64,000 bases of DNA from Curvibacter sp. AEP1-3 (GTDB lineage Bacteria > Pseudomonadota > Gammaproteobacteria > Burkholderiales > Burkholderiaceae_C), in contig NZ_CP015698.1 of the NCBI RefSeq assembly GCF_002163715.1, forward strand, positions 682,001 through 746,000. Reading direction: 5' to 3'. The notes below the pieces were generated by a model, which did not search any database, was not told where the DNA came from, and saw nothing but the letters and a program-made list of their open reading frames with translations. The position numbers were made by a program, and so were the translations under genes. Shown here in pieces: positions 45,867 through 54,854 of the stretch. The stretch's first letter is position 1. Every line of letters starts with the position of its first letter.

Positions 45867-46835
45867 ATGGCACATCAAGTTCAAACCATGGCTTACATTG
45901 GCCAAACCCCCTGGCATTCTCTGGGCAACGCACTCCCGCCCAAACAGTCCATCGATGTATGGGCCAAAGAAGCTGGCATGGACTGGCAGATCTGTTCCAG
46001 TCCAGTCCGCTACATGACAGAACAAGCAGGATCACTTGGCTCCATCATGAGTTTCGATGATCAAAAGGTTCTCTACCGCAGCGACACTAAAGCCCCGCTG
46101 TCCGTGGTCTCCGACCGCTACCAGGTAGTGCAGCCCCGCGAAGTGCTGGAGTTCTACCGTGACCTGACAGAAATCTCCGGCTTCGAGCTCGAAACGGCAG
46201 GTGTTTTGAAGGCCGGCAAGAAATTCTGGGCCTTGGCTAAGACCGGCAAAGAAAGCACGCTCAATGGAAAAGACAAGGTCAACGGCTACATCCTCCTAGC
46301 CACCAGCTGCGATGGCACCCTTGCCACCACCGCAACATTGACTTCTATTCGCGTCGTGTGCAATAACACCCTGACCGTTGCGCTCAATGGTGCGAACAGC
46401 GCGGTCAAAGTCCCCCACAGCACCACGTTCGATGGCCAAGCCGTCAAAAAGCAATTGGGCATTGCCGTATCGCACTGGGATGGCTTCATGTACCGTATGA
46501 AAACCCTCTCCGAGCGCAAAGTGAAGTCGCACGAGTCTCTGAACTACTTCCTCAATGTCCTGTGCCATACCGACCAGCCCGCCAACACCAAAGGAGGCTT
46601 GGTCAACGAGCGGGCATTGAAGCGTGTGCAAGAGTTGTACGACGGTGCAGGTAAGGGCTCAGACATGGACTCTGCTGCCGGGACCGCTTGGGGACTGCTC
46701 AATGCGGTCACCGAATACGTAGACCACGAACGCCGTGCACGCAGCACGGACTACCGCCTGGATTCCGCTTGGTTTGGTCAGGGTGCTGCCCTCAAAGCAC
46801 GTGCCCTAGACCACGCCATGCAGCTGGTGGCCTGA
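45867..46835 (+). CDS. DUF932 / phage-plasmid-like TIGR03299 protein
   Basis: 322 aa from the ATG at 45867, which has AAGGAG seven bases upstream; a longer frame overlaps the previous gene and was rejected. TPWHSLGNALPP, SDRYQVVQPREVLEFYRDL, ATLTSIRVVCNNTL and WGLLNAVTEYVDHERRARS are hallmarks of the family. The proteins are common on plasmids, phages and integrative elements and are thought to act with recombination genes; the biochemical role is unknown. It is followed after 45 bases by a YqaJ exonuclease gene. Confidence 0.9.
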   Translation: MAHQVQTMAYIGQTPWHSLGNALPPKQSIDVWAKEAGMDWQICSSPVRYMTEQAGSLGSIMSFDDQKVLYRSDTKAPLSVVSDRYQVVQPREVLEFYRDLTEISGFELETAGVLKAGKKFWALAKTGKESTLNGKDKVNGYILLATSCDGTLATTATLTSIRVVCNNTLTVALNGANSAVKVPHSTTFDGQAVKKQLGIAVSHWDGFMYRMKTLSERKVKSHESLNYFLNVLCHTDQPANTKGGLVNERALKRVQELYDGAGKGSDMDSAAGTAWGLLNAVTEYVDHERRARSTDYRLDSAWFGQGAALKARALDHAMQLVA

Positions 46836-46880
46836 CCTCAGTTCAAAGCCTCATCCATATTCACAATTGAAAGGAAACCC

Positions 46881-47891
46881 ATGTCCAAAGCTATCGCAGT
46901 GGACCGGGAAGCCCGGCCACGCCCAGCACTCAAGCTGGTGAAGACCAATGACCTCAGGCGAGAAGACTGGCTCTCGGTTCGCCGAAACGGGATTGGCAGC
47001 TCCGATGCAGCTGCTGCAGTAGGCCTGAATCCCTACAAATCTCAACTCGCCCTCTGGATGGAGAAAACCGGTCGTGATGACCTCTTTGCTCCCATCGACG
47101 TCAATGATGACTCCACCCCGATGTACTGGGGCACTCTGCTGGAGCCCATTGTTGCTGCGTCCTATGCAAAGCGCACCGGCAACCGTGTCCGCAAGGTCAA
47201 CGCTGTCCTGCAGCACCCAGACCACCCCTGGTTGCTGGCCAACCTCGACCGAGAGGTGTTGGGTGTGCCCGAAGTCCAGATCCTGGAGTGCAAAACAGCC
47301 GGTGTACACGGTGCCCGTCTCTGGAAAGACGGTGTCCCGGATTACGTGGCTCTGCAGGTACAACACCAGCTTGCAGTCACCGGCAAACGGGCAGCCGACG
47401 TCGCTGTCCTGATCGGAGGTCAGGAACTTCAGATCCACCGCATCAAGCGGGACGACCTGTTGATTGATCGTCTGATCCAGCTGGAGGAGGTGTTCTGGGG
47501 CTATGTCCAGTCGGATATAGCCCCACCAGTGGATGGCTCTGACTCTGCGGATCAGGCGCTTCGGCGTCTGTATCCCAACGATGTCGGATCTATCGTGGAC
47601 TTCAGCCAGGATATGGAGATGTCCGCCGCCTTCTCTGACTTGGTGGCAGTACGCCAAACCTTGGATATCCATACCAAGCAGGAAGCGCTGCTCAAGCAAC
47701 GAATCCAGCAACGGATGGGGGATGCGTCCAAAGCGGTGTTTGAAACCGGCGAGGTTACTTGGAGACGCAGCAAGGACGGGGTGGAGTTCAACTTATCCAA
47801 ACTTCTGACTGACCATCCTGAGTACCAAGAAGCCTATGCCATCCCCAAGGCCGGCAGCAGGCGATTTCTGGTCAATTTGGCTAAGAGCTGA
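46881..47891 (+). CDS. YqaJ-type phage recombination exonuclease
   Basis: 336 aa. The lambda-exonuclease-like fold is seen in RRNGIGSSDAAAAVGLNPY, GTLLEPIVAASYAKRTG, WLLANLDREV and ILECKTAGV (the D...E-x-K catalytic set), followed by YVALQVQHQLAVTG. Such enzymes resect double-stranded DNA ends to feed a single-strand annealing protein. No RecT/Bet gene was recognised; the DUF932 or the following protein may fill that place. A strong terminator follows. Confidence 0.92.
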   Translation: MSKAIAVDREARPRPALKLVKTNDLRREDWLSVRRNGIGSSDAAAAVGLNPYKSQLALWMEKTGRDDLFAPIDVNDDSTPMYWGTLLEPIVAASYAKRTGNRVRKVNAVLQHPDHPWLLANLDREVLGVPEVQILECKTAGVHGARLWKDGVPDYVALQVQHQLAVTGKRAADVAVLIGGQELQIHRIKRDDLLIDRLIQLEEVFWGYVQSDIAPPVDGSDSADQALRRLYPNDVGSIVDFSQDMEMSAAFSDLVAVRQTLDIHTKQEALLKQRIQQRMGDASKAVFETGEVTWRRSKDGVEFNLSKLLTDHPEYQEAYAIPKAGSRRFLVNLAKS

Positions 47892-47945
47892 TGGAGCCTT
47901 ACAGCAAACCAAAGCCAGCAGCAAATTCTTTACTTCAACCCCATA

Positions 47946-47986
47946 AGCCTCACCCCGGGAAAACCGGCGTGAGGCTAATTTTTTTG
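47946..47986 (+). terminator. rho-independent terminator
   Basis: AGCCTCAC and GTGAGGCT arms, with an inner CCGG/CCGG pair, are followed by AATTTTTTTG. It lies between the YqaJ gene and the next gene, so the latter may have its own promoter or be expressed by read-through. Confidence 0.88.
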
Positions 47987-48009
47987 TTCAATGAAAAGGA
48001 AAGCACATC

Positions 48010-48936
48010 ATGCTCAAAGGAATGGCCATTACGCCCCCCATCGTGGGACGCATCTCCATCGGTAAAGTGGTGGAGAAAAACGGACGTCGACTTCCTGAAA
48101 AAGACGACGAGTTCACCATCACCACCCAGGTCCAGACTAAAGACGGCTGGATGCTGCACCCGCTGAACCAAAGCCTGCGTAAAGACGGCAACGCCAATAA
48201 CAAACTGCGCTCTATCCCGGTGCGTGTGATGTTCAATGATCCGGACTTAAACCTACGAGCCAGCTATCACTACTTTGATCGCCAGACTGGGAGGCCTATG
48301 TGTGTGGGCAACGGTGAAACTTGCAATAGATCTACGGCTGAAGGAATCCAAGAACTCCCATGTCCAGGACCTGACGGCTGCCACTTAGGTCAGAGGGGAC
48401 TCTGTAAACCTTATGGACGACTCAATGTGTTGATTGGAGAAGAGGACGAACTGGGTTCCTTCATCTTCCGAACCACAGGCCATAACTCCATTCGGACCTT
48501 GACGGCACGGTTGAAGTACTTCCATGCGATCTCGGGTGGACATCTGGCAATGCTTCCCATGGAACTCAAGTTGCGAGGCAAATCTACGACCCAGTCACAC
48601 AGGGCGCCAATCTACTACGTGGATCTCACAATTAGGACAGGGATGACTTTGCTGGATGCCGTGACTGAGGCAAAACAGGCGTATGAAGCGCGCGAGGCTG
48701 CTGGTATCGACCAGCAAAGTTTAGATGAGGCAGCTCGCTTGGGCTTTGCAGCGGGGGAGTTTGAAGAGTCAACCGAAGAAGCGAGGAATGTTCAAGAAGA
48801 GTTTTATCCCACAGACGACGTATCGAGTACCCAGAAGAAACACACTGGCGTTACAAATTCGTTATCAGCAAAGCTAGAGTCCAAAACAGGTGAACACTTG
48901 TTCAACGGGAATCACATGAACGCTAAAAAGGCTTGA
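48010..48936 (+). CDS. recombination-directionality-factor-like / metal-binding element protein
   Basis: 308 aa with AAAGGA upstream. MLKGMAITPPIVGRISIGKV and KLRSIPVRVMFNDPDLNLRA, with a Cys-rich middle (CVGNGETC, LPCPGPDGCHLGQRGLC) and MELKLRGKSTTQSHRAPIYY, match proteins found beside DUF932 and YqaJ genes in proteobacterial mobile elements. These have been labelled recombination directionality factor or metal-binding hydrolase. The cysteines suggest a bound metal or cluster. The exact activity is unproven. Confidence 0.75.
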   Translation: MLKGMAITPPIVGRISIGKVVEKNGRRLPEKDDEFTITTQVQTKDGWMLHPLNQSLRKDGNANNKLRSIPVRVMFNDPDLNLRASYHYFDRQTGRPMCVGNGETCNRSTAEGIQELPCPGPDGCHLGQRGLCKPYGRLNVLIGEEDELGSFIFRTTGHNSIRTLTARLKYFHAISGGHLAMLPMELKLRGKSTTQSHRAPIYYVDLTIRTGMTLLDAVTEAKQAYEAREAAGIDQQSLDEAARLGFAAGEFEESTEEARNVQEEFYPTDDVSSTQKKHTGVTNSLSAKLESKTGEHLFNGNHMNAKKA

Positions 48937-48961
48937 GCCCATTCAAACCATTACGCAATTG

Positions 48962-48995
48962 GCCTTTTCGCACAACATCAGTTGTGCGAAAAGGC
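48962..48995. terminator. perfect 15-bp hairpin after RDF-like gene
   Basis: GCCTTTTCGCACAAC and GTTGTGCGAAAAGGC arms enclose ATCA, 26 bases after the stop codon. It has no T-run, but its position between convergent genes suits a bidirectional terminator. Confidence 0.65.
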
Positions 48996-49364
48996 TACAG
49001 CCAAACTCGCAAAAATAAAGCTGTAAGAAACGGCCCGCTGGTCCCGTGCATGAAAACATGTCGTGCGTGGCGTACCAATTTTTTTACTAGTGGGTTTGGC
49101 ACAAACACAAGCTAGTAAGTGCGACAAATTGTCAAAATCTATCCGTCACCAACTAGCTATTGATCAGCGCAGGAAACATAGACACCAGTTCTTCCGCATT
49201 TTCTTGAAACAAAAAAGACCTCAATAGCCAGAGAAAAGCAGCGGCGTTTCAGCAACGAATGCATAGCTGACCCGTATGTCGTTTACTTTTTTTGAGTATC
49301 GGAAGACCCTTGATGTGCATCGGCCGAAACTTTAGTGCGCTTAGCTCGTGATCAGCATGAAATC
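48996..49364. other. intergenic stretch between convergent genes
   Basis: No gene was seen. It holds GACAAATTGTC at about 49130, a short palindrome loosely like the CGACA/TGTCG sites at 21.6 kb but with a 3-base spacer. A sequence near 49336 (AGTGCGCTTAGCTCGTG) is partly similar to the 14-bp repeats at 30.8-31.0 kb. Confidence 0.4.
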
Positions 49365-50483
49365 TCACTGTTGAGATGTAGCGGCGCGTCTCTCAAGAAC
49401 ATAAAAAAATGAGTTCACTAAACGACGAGCATTGTCTCGACGATCAGCCTCAGTAATTGAAGATGACAGAAACACAAAGTGCCGGCACTCGGGAGTTTGC
49501 CGCTTACCGTAATCGAGATATGGTTTGGCGCCCAGCTGGAACTGACTCGCGCTCAAAGGCGTCCCTTTGCCATCCATCAAGGCAGCGAACCCGTCGGTTG
49601 CACGAGCGTCGTTTTCCCTGTTTGAAGGCCACCCAGGAGTCACTACAAAACCACCTGGTGTAGTCTGGACATTGAAGATGTATTCAATTTTCGATTCTTT
49701 GTCCATCCAGCACGGTGGATGGTCCAAACCGCGCAATTTGTCCCGCTTTTCATAAAAAGCAACTTGCGTCTTAAGTTTGTCGTTCTCAGCGTTCAATGTT
49801 GCGAGAGACGATTTACCAGTAGTCATTGCCGCAGCTATGCGCGCCCCCTCTACGACGTCACGCACCAAATTCACCACGCCTCCTGGCTTGACTTCTATGT
49901 TGAGCTTCTTCTTGGCCTGATCACGCAATTCTCTAGACGCGTCTATAGCTTCTTTGACACGATCCAAAGCGAGCTGCTTCGTATCCGAGGTCTGCGACTT
50001 CCCATTTTCTGAATGGTTGGATTCACTTACCAGCGCTTCAATTTGCTGTTGGAGCTCAAGCGCAGACTCAACGCGCTCACGAGTTACTTTGTCTGCTTTA
50101 TCCTGGCCAGCCTCTTCAATCTGCGATCGAAGCTCCTCTAATGCCACTAACTTCTTGGTCAGATCCAGAGATTCCTGCTGAATTCTCTTATGTTTGGCAG
50201 ATTCCTCTCCAGCATTCACAAGTGCCTGCACAACTTCGGCAGGGTTATTTACACCCCGCTCGATCAGAGCATTCTGGAGCTTTTCCTGTGCACGATTCAT
50301 AACCTCAGTAATCGCCACAGCATCCTCAGCGTGCCTCGCGTTCGCAAGCTCGCTAAGTGCATCGTCCTTATCTTTACGCTCTTGCATGATCATGAAACCA
50401 AGCAAAAGCATGAGTACAAAAATCAAAATGAATGCAATCTCACTGAGCGAGACAGGAAAGACCTGATCATTTTTACTAGCCAA
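49365..50483 (-). CDS. single-span membrane protein with coiled coil, MotB/ZorB-like position
   Basis: 372 aa from a TTG start supported by GAGGT seven bases before it. One N-terminal span (LSEIAFILIFVLMLLLGFMIM) has the placement of MotB/ExbD/ZorB transmembrane helices, with Glu in place of the usual Asp. A long coiled coil (about 30-240) and a globular C-terminal ~110-residue domain (with CWMDKESKIEYIF and ECRHFVFLSSS) follow. No OmpA peptidoglycan-binding motif is visible, unlike ZorB. It is the last gene of a four-gene leftward operon and the probable stator partner of the preceding channel-like protein. Confidence 0.65.
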   Translation of the reverse strand: MASKNDQVFPVSLSEIAFILIFVLMLLLGFMIMQERKDKDDALSELANARHAEDAVAITEVMNRAQEKLQNALIERGVNNPAEVVQALVNAGEESAKHKRIQQESLDLTKKLVALEELRSQIEEAGQDKADKVTRERVESALELQQQIEALVSESNHSENGKSQTSDTKQLALDRVKEAIDASRELRDQAKKKLNIEVKPGGVVNLVRDVVEGARIAAAMTTGKSSLATLNAENDKLKTQVAFYEKRDKLRGLDHPPCWMDKESKIEYIFNVQTTPGGFVVTPGWPSNRENDARATDGFAALMDGKGTPLSASQFQLGAKPYLDYGKRQTPECRHFVFLSSSITEADRRDNARRLVNSFFYVLERRAATSQQ

Positions 50484-50564
50484 AGGATTACCTCAAGTCA
50501 TCGAGAAAGTCAGAGTTAAATGACCTAGTTGCTGAATGCACAATGGAAACAACAATCAAACCAA

Positions 50565-52169
50565 TCACGCACTTGTAAATTGAGTGTTCTCCCCGTCCGG
50601 CGCTTTTGACGGATTCATACCAATAGACTCTGAGTTGTTAAACGCTGCATTTGCATTTGATGCAGGCGCGGAACCAGACCGGGCAGACATGTCCGGGTCT
50701 TTAACCGACTTCGCTAAATCCAACGCTCTTTGAGCAACTTTGATTGCGTCGTCTACCGCATTACGCGTCAGATTTAACAAGTCGGAATTGACTTGTATGC
50801 TCTTGTCGGTTTTCGAAGCGATGTCCTCCAATGCTGCTGCAATGCCCCTGCTAGAGTTTGCAGTTTCAAGAGAATTCCTTTCCACGGAAGTCATAACAGC
50901 GAGAGTCTCTTGGCGAGACGTCTCGAATTGAGCATCGTGCCGACGAGCTGCAGTATTTGTCGCGTCTGCTTGCTTCTCCATCAGATCAGCAAGCGCGAGT
51001 ATCCGATCCCCTACTTCTGCCTGTAAATCTCCCGTCTGCGCGGATAGCTGTGCTACAACACCTGTGAGATCACTGTTGCTATTGATCTTTTCGACCGAGG
51101 CTCTAAGTGATGCACCTAGGTCTTCTAAGCGCATTGTCAATTCCGCAAGAACAGAACTTTGGATCTCGGAGTTTCGAAGTACAGAGGCTTGTTGCTCAGT
51201 GAGTGCCAGGACAGTTCCCATCGCATCTTGTGCTTTTCTGGTCTTTGTATGAAACGCTTTCAGCGTCTCAGAGATAGATACAGAAGACTCGACAACTTGC
51301 TCTGAAACACCACGCACGCTGCCAGCCAGCTCAAGAGCTTCGTTCTTCAAGCTGTTGAGTGGAAGTTGCATCTGCTCAACAAAATAATCATCCGGAAATG
51401 TGGTGCTCTCCAGGCGAGCTGTGACTGAGTTTGTGAACTGATTAATCTGAGTTTCTATAGATCGCAAATGACCTTGCATACCCCCGGAATAAGTCGTCAC
51501 AGCCTCGGCAAGATTTGCAGTAGCACGTTTCACCTCAAGCAACATTTCCTCGGAGGCATTTTGGTTGTTTTGAGCAACTTGCTTGTAGAACTGATCGAGA
51601 CTTTCCGCGAAGTTGCGCCCCAATGCCTCCACCTGCAATTGCACTCCGGCAACAGAGGCTTTCGATGCATCAATCACGTCATGCTGAAACATCTGAAGAT
51701 TCTTCACCGTGTCCTGCATTTGCAATGTGAAAGCTCGAGTGGACTCAAGAAGAGATGCTTCAACATCTTTGATCGCATCTGCTGAATCTTTGCGGAAGCT
51801 CACGAGATAGACACGAACGATCATTCCCAAGACCGTGCTGACCATCGCAGTTCCGAAGCGCATGGCAATTTCGTACATGCCTCGACCGGGCGAAAGTTTG
51901 GGTACATCGATCAAACACATGATGATGGACACGATGGTGAAGATAAATCCGATGTAATAACAGCTATCGGCAAACTTATCTTCCGATACATCACTCTCAC
52001 GTTTGTAGTAACCGACATACATGTACAAAACCATGACTGCCATGGGTGCGGCCATACCAAGCCAAAGTGGGTCACCCACTAAGTAGCCAGTAACTGCAAA
52101 GGCAATCTTTAGCGCCACAGCCAACGCAAATAGCCGTTGGACACGGATCGTGGGTAATGCTTGCAACAC
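50565..52169 (-). CDS. MotA/TolQ/ZorA-like membrane protein with long coiled-coil tail
   Basis: 534 aa from the GTG at 52169 (AGGATATTTACC upstream); a TTG at 52214 is less likely. Hydrophobic spans lie near the N-terminus, two close together and then CYYIGFIFTIVSIIMCLID and AMRFGTAMVSTVLGMIVRVYL. The last two follow the TM3/TM4 pattern of MotA/ExbB/ZorA proton channels. Residues ~155-500 are a continuous coiled coil, matching the long cytoplasmic tail of ZorA. The C-terminus is disordered. With the next gene it may form an ion-driven motor or sensor complex. The family match is by pattern only. Confidence 0.62.
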   Translation of the reverse strand: MLQALPTIRVQRLFALAVALKIAFAVTGYLVGDPLWLGMAAPMAVMVLYMYVGYYKRESDVSEDKFADSCYYIGFIFTIVSIIMCLIDVPKLSPGRGMYEIAMRFGTAMVSTVLGMIVRVYLVSFRKDSADAIKDVEASLLESTRAFTLQMQDTVKNLQMFQHDVIDASKASVAGVQLQVEALGRNFAESLDQFYKQVAQNNQNASEEMLLEVKRATANLAEAVTTYSGGMQGHLRSIETQINQFTNSVTARLESTTFPDDYFVEQMQLPLNSLKNEALELAGSVRGVSEQVVESSVSISETLKAFHTKTRKAQDAMGTVLALTEQQASVLRNSEIQSSVLAELTMRLEDLGASLRASVEKINSNSDLTGVVAQLSAQTGDLQAEVGDRILALADLMEKQADATNTAARRHDAQFETSRQETLAVMTSVERNSLETANSSRGIAAALEDIASKTDKSIQVNSDLLNLTRNAVDDAIKVAQRALDLAKSVKDPDMSARSGSAPASNANAAFNNSESIGMNPSKAPDGENTQFTSA

Positions 52170-52223
52170 GGTAAATATCCTGAATGTGAATTGCGAGAGA
52201 GCAGGAGAAAACAACGTCTGTCG

Positions 52224-53033
52224 TTATCCCTTAATTGGTTCGTAGGCGACTACGCTTCCACCACTTTGTTTGATGTACTGACGCCAGAAATTAAGCAGGC
52301 CCTCCCCTTGCACCGCGGGAGTGTTCAGCAGCATTCGTATTTCGACTTTTGCTCCCTTCAAATCGGCCAAAGTCTTCTGCCCATATGGAGTGCCTGCAAA
52401 AGTTGCATACGTGGGAACACCTTTGTACATGTTCAACTGTGGACTGTTTTGAACCATGTCAGAAATGATGATCAAACGATGCTCTCCAGCAACTGCACGC
52501 TTATTGAATCCGGTAATGCCTACGAGCTGTACCATTTCCAAAATAGGGGAAGCTTTCCCAGGTTTGTCTGTCAATAGCTGGTCTGACAGGTCAACCATAG
52601 GACGGAGATACTTCGAATCAAATGCTTTTTTCACCATCGCTGGATTGCCGTTGAGCTGACTTACATCACTCCCATCGCCTGGATTGCACAGCTCCAAGAG
52701 TGGCTCAGAAGTCGCCTTGAAGTCGTCAGCAAGCGCGTACACCGACAACAGATGATGTTTGGGCACCAATGTTGTAACAATATCTCGATAGAGAACTTCG
52801 AAGTCCTTGCGTTGTGTGAAGCCCATCGGATCAGACTTGTCCACAAGCACTATCACGTGGCCCAAAGGGCCAGATGCTGGGCAAAGCGTCAGCCGATCTG
52901 CAGGCTTTTCGCGAAAGACGACGCTATAGATCCCTGCGACTATGGCACCAATGATGAGCAACGAACCGAACGCGATACCGATGATCGTTCCGGCCGAGGG
53001 TCCTTTTTTTGATTGGCGTATGCGGTAGTTCAT
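52224..53033 (-). CDS. membrane-anchored VWA-like protein
   Basis: 269 aa. One N-terminal span (TIIGIAFGSLLIIGAIVAGIY) is followed by a Rossmann-like domain with VIVLVDKSDPMGFTQ, a MIDAS-like D-x-S start, and RLIIISDMVQNSP as a second metal-site strand. VWA domains mediate metal-dependent protein contacts. The Ser-x-Ser of a perfect MIDAS is partly changed. It lies between the large membrane protein and the ZorA-like protein in the same operon. Confidence 0.65.
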   Translation of the reverse strand: MNYRIRQSKKGPSAGTIIGIAFGSLLIIGAIVAGIYSVVFREKPADRLTLCPASGPLGHVIVLVDKSDPMGFTQRKDFEVLYRDIVTTLVPKHHLLSVYALADDFKATSEPLLELCNPGDGSDVSQLNGNPAMVKKAFDSKYLRPMVDLSDQLLTDKPGKASPILEMVQLVGITGFNKRAVAGEHRLIIISDMVQNSPQLNMYKGVPTYATFAGTPYGQKTLADLKGAKVEIRMLLNTPAVQGEGLLNFWRQYIKQSGGSVVAYEPIKG

Positions 53034-53073
53034 TGAGTCATTTCTCAGATTTTCCGGACTCTGTGATCAGATT

Positions 53074-54534
53074 TCAAGAAGCCAGCGCAGTGCCATTGTT
53101 CTCTGCTTCGAAATGGCTAGAGAGTGTTCGAAGGGAATTGAAATGCGCGGTAAAGCCAGACTGAATATGCGCCCGAATTTGCGGTGCCTTCAATCGAAAT
53201 TCCATGAGCAATGCTTCTTGTTTAGCCAAACTTTCAAGATCGGCTGTCGTATCAAAATTGGGTACACGCAGCTCATGGAGCGCAGGTTGAGAGCTGAAGC
53301 TATTTGGAGTCGCATGTCCATTTAGTTGCCGCGTCGTCATGTTCTCGGTCCTGAACTCTGCAAGCAGTGCGCTCAACATAGAGGGGGAGTCTGCAATCAT
53401 GTTGCTCAAATCGTCCCGGCAACGATCCTTGTCCGAAATCACATTCTTGATGCTCACAATGGCGGTCTCAGAATGTGCAAGCGCAAAGTCGACTTTTTCA
53501 AGCTGGGCTGTCTTCAGCTCTTCCAACATATCCTGAAGACTATCAAGCCCTCCAGAGTAAGCCTCCTCCGCCTCTAGCAACTTACGATGTTCTTTCCCAT
53601 ATCCGGGGTAGCTGTCATCTAGTTTGTAACCATCAAACACCGCCACTAACGCGAAACCGACGCTTACCAGGAGCAACACCATGGAGGACACTTCGGTGAG
53701 TCGGAACGGAGCGATCAGAAATGCTTCTAATGCTGCTGACTCAGCATTTTCTAGTCCAAGTACCAGCGCTTCACGGTAATGCGCAACCAAAAGCCCTAGA
53801 CCGAGAATGAAACACAAAAGCACAACAATGGAGATGACACCTAAGACCACCTTGACCGGCTTCACATGATGCACATACTTCACGAGAAGGTGACCTGCAG
53901 CGAAAGAGACGGCAACGTTGAGCGCAGCAGCAACCAATGCCTGAACAAAACCCTGCAGCAGTCCGCCTGACAACCCCTGCGCAAAGAACTGTGAGTTGGC
54001 TACCGCCTCAACCGCAATAAGGGCAAGCGCAACGACATATCGCAACGCCTTGTGCCACCCTTGTGGATAGTGAGGTAGCTCATGCCGTTGGTTGGCTTCT
54101 CGAAAGCGTTCAAAGGCTTCTCTTCGAGAACTGGCTATTGACTCCAAGCGTCTGATTTCTGGGGCATTGGCAGAAATACGAACACTGGCAAGTCGCTCAA
54201 ACTCATTGGCACTATCTTCCCCAGCATGAATAGAAGGACTGACATCCAGTCGGGTTAGCTCACCATTGAGTGACTTGAGGCGGAGTTGTCCCCACTCAAC
54301 GTAGTCTGTGCGAGCCTGCTCTATAGCCAGCAGCGCCTTAGTTTCCGGGCCGCATAAGTGTGCGTCTGAAGGAAGTGGGATGCCTGCAGCACCAAGTCTG
54401 GCGCCTTCTTCACGAAGTTTGAGGTCTTTCTCGATAGAGCGAATATCAATGGGATTCGTATGGGGGTCCCACTTACGCTTCAAATGTTTGGGCTTTGGCG
54501 ACAGCCACTCTAAAAGCTTACGAAAAAGCCCCAT
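53074..54534 (-). CDS. four-span membrane protein, first gene of ZorAB-like operon
   Basis: 486 aa from the ATG at 54534 (MGLFRKLLEWLSPKPK); the frame extends further but without support. The N-terminal ~160 residues are soluble and helical. Four spans follow between about 165 and 310 (VVALALIAVEAVANSQF, FVQALVAAALNVAVSF, VVLGVISIVVLLCFILGLG and MVLLLVSVGFALVAVF). The C-terminal ~170 residues are helical with coiled-coil potential. No family recognised. It precedes the VWA-like, ZorA-like and ZorB-like genes, all on the same strand with short gaps. Confidence 0.7.
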   Translation of the reverse strand: MGLFRKLLEWLSPKPKHLKRKWDPHTNPIDIRSIEKDLKLREEGARLGAAGIPLPSDAHLCGPETKALLAIEQARTDYVEWGQLRLKSLNGELTRLDVSPSIHAGEDSANEFERLASVRISANAPEIRRLESIASSRREAFERFREANQRHELPHYPQGWHKALRYVVALALIAVEAVANSQFFAQGLSGGLLQGFVQALVAAALNVAVSFAAGHLLVKYVHHVKPVKVVLGVISIVVLLCFILGLGLLVAHYREALVLGLENAESAALEAFLIAPFRLTEVSSMVLLLVSVGFALVAVFDGYKLDDSYPGYGKEHRKLLEAEEAYSGGLDSLQDMLEELKTAQLEKVDFALAHSETAIVSIKNVISDKDRCRDDLSNMIADSPSMLSALLAEFRTENMTTRQLNGHATPNSFSSQPALHELRVPNFDTTADLESLAKQEALLMEFRLKAPQIRAHIQSGFTAHFNSLRTLSSHFEAENNGTALAS

Positions 54535-54854
54535 CCCACACCACCCTGAAGAAAAGTTGAACAAGCGGTCTTTCGCCACTTATTGCTGATTTTTGCCGGA
54601 ACACGCGATTGGCCATAAGCCAAATACAAAATCAAAAAATTCGGTTTTATTCACGTAATGTTAACCTTAAAGAAATACTGATGAAGCCACTTAGCGCGGC
54701 ATTTTTTGAAGGAACTGGCGGAGGCTGAGCGACACATTGATTTCGAGGAGCTAAAGCTTTTAAGGTGTCGTAGCTTCAACTTTGTCAGAAGCGGGTCGAC
54801 TGGGTCCGGTTAGACATGATCCGTTCGAATCATCGACCAGTCACAGCCAAGTCA
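54535..54854. other. intergenic region upstream of the four-gene membrane operon
   Basis: About 320 bases, AT-rich near 54600-54680, presumably holding the operon promoter. No gene or strong repeat was seen. Confidence 0.4.

Noticed and set aside
48933..49115. 60-residue plus-strand frame overlapping the RDF-like stop
   Set aside because: It starts with TTG, runs across the perfect terminator-like hairpin and has no protein features.
49129..49141. Third copy of the CGACA/TGTCG operator
   Set aside because: The palindrome GACAAATTGTC has a 3-base spacer and lies between convergent genes, so it is probably unrelated.
49365..52169. Calling the pair a true Zorya system
   Set aside because: The ZorB OmpA domain and ZorC/D/E genes are absent; the similarity is limited to membrane topology and the coiled-coil tail.
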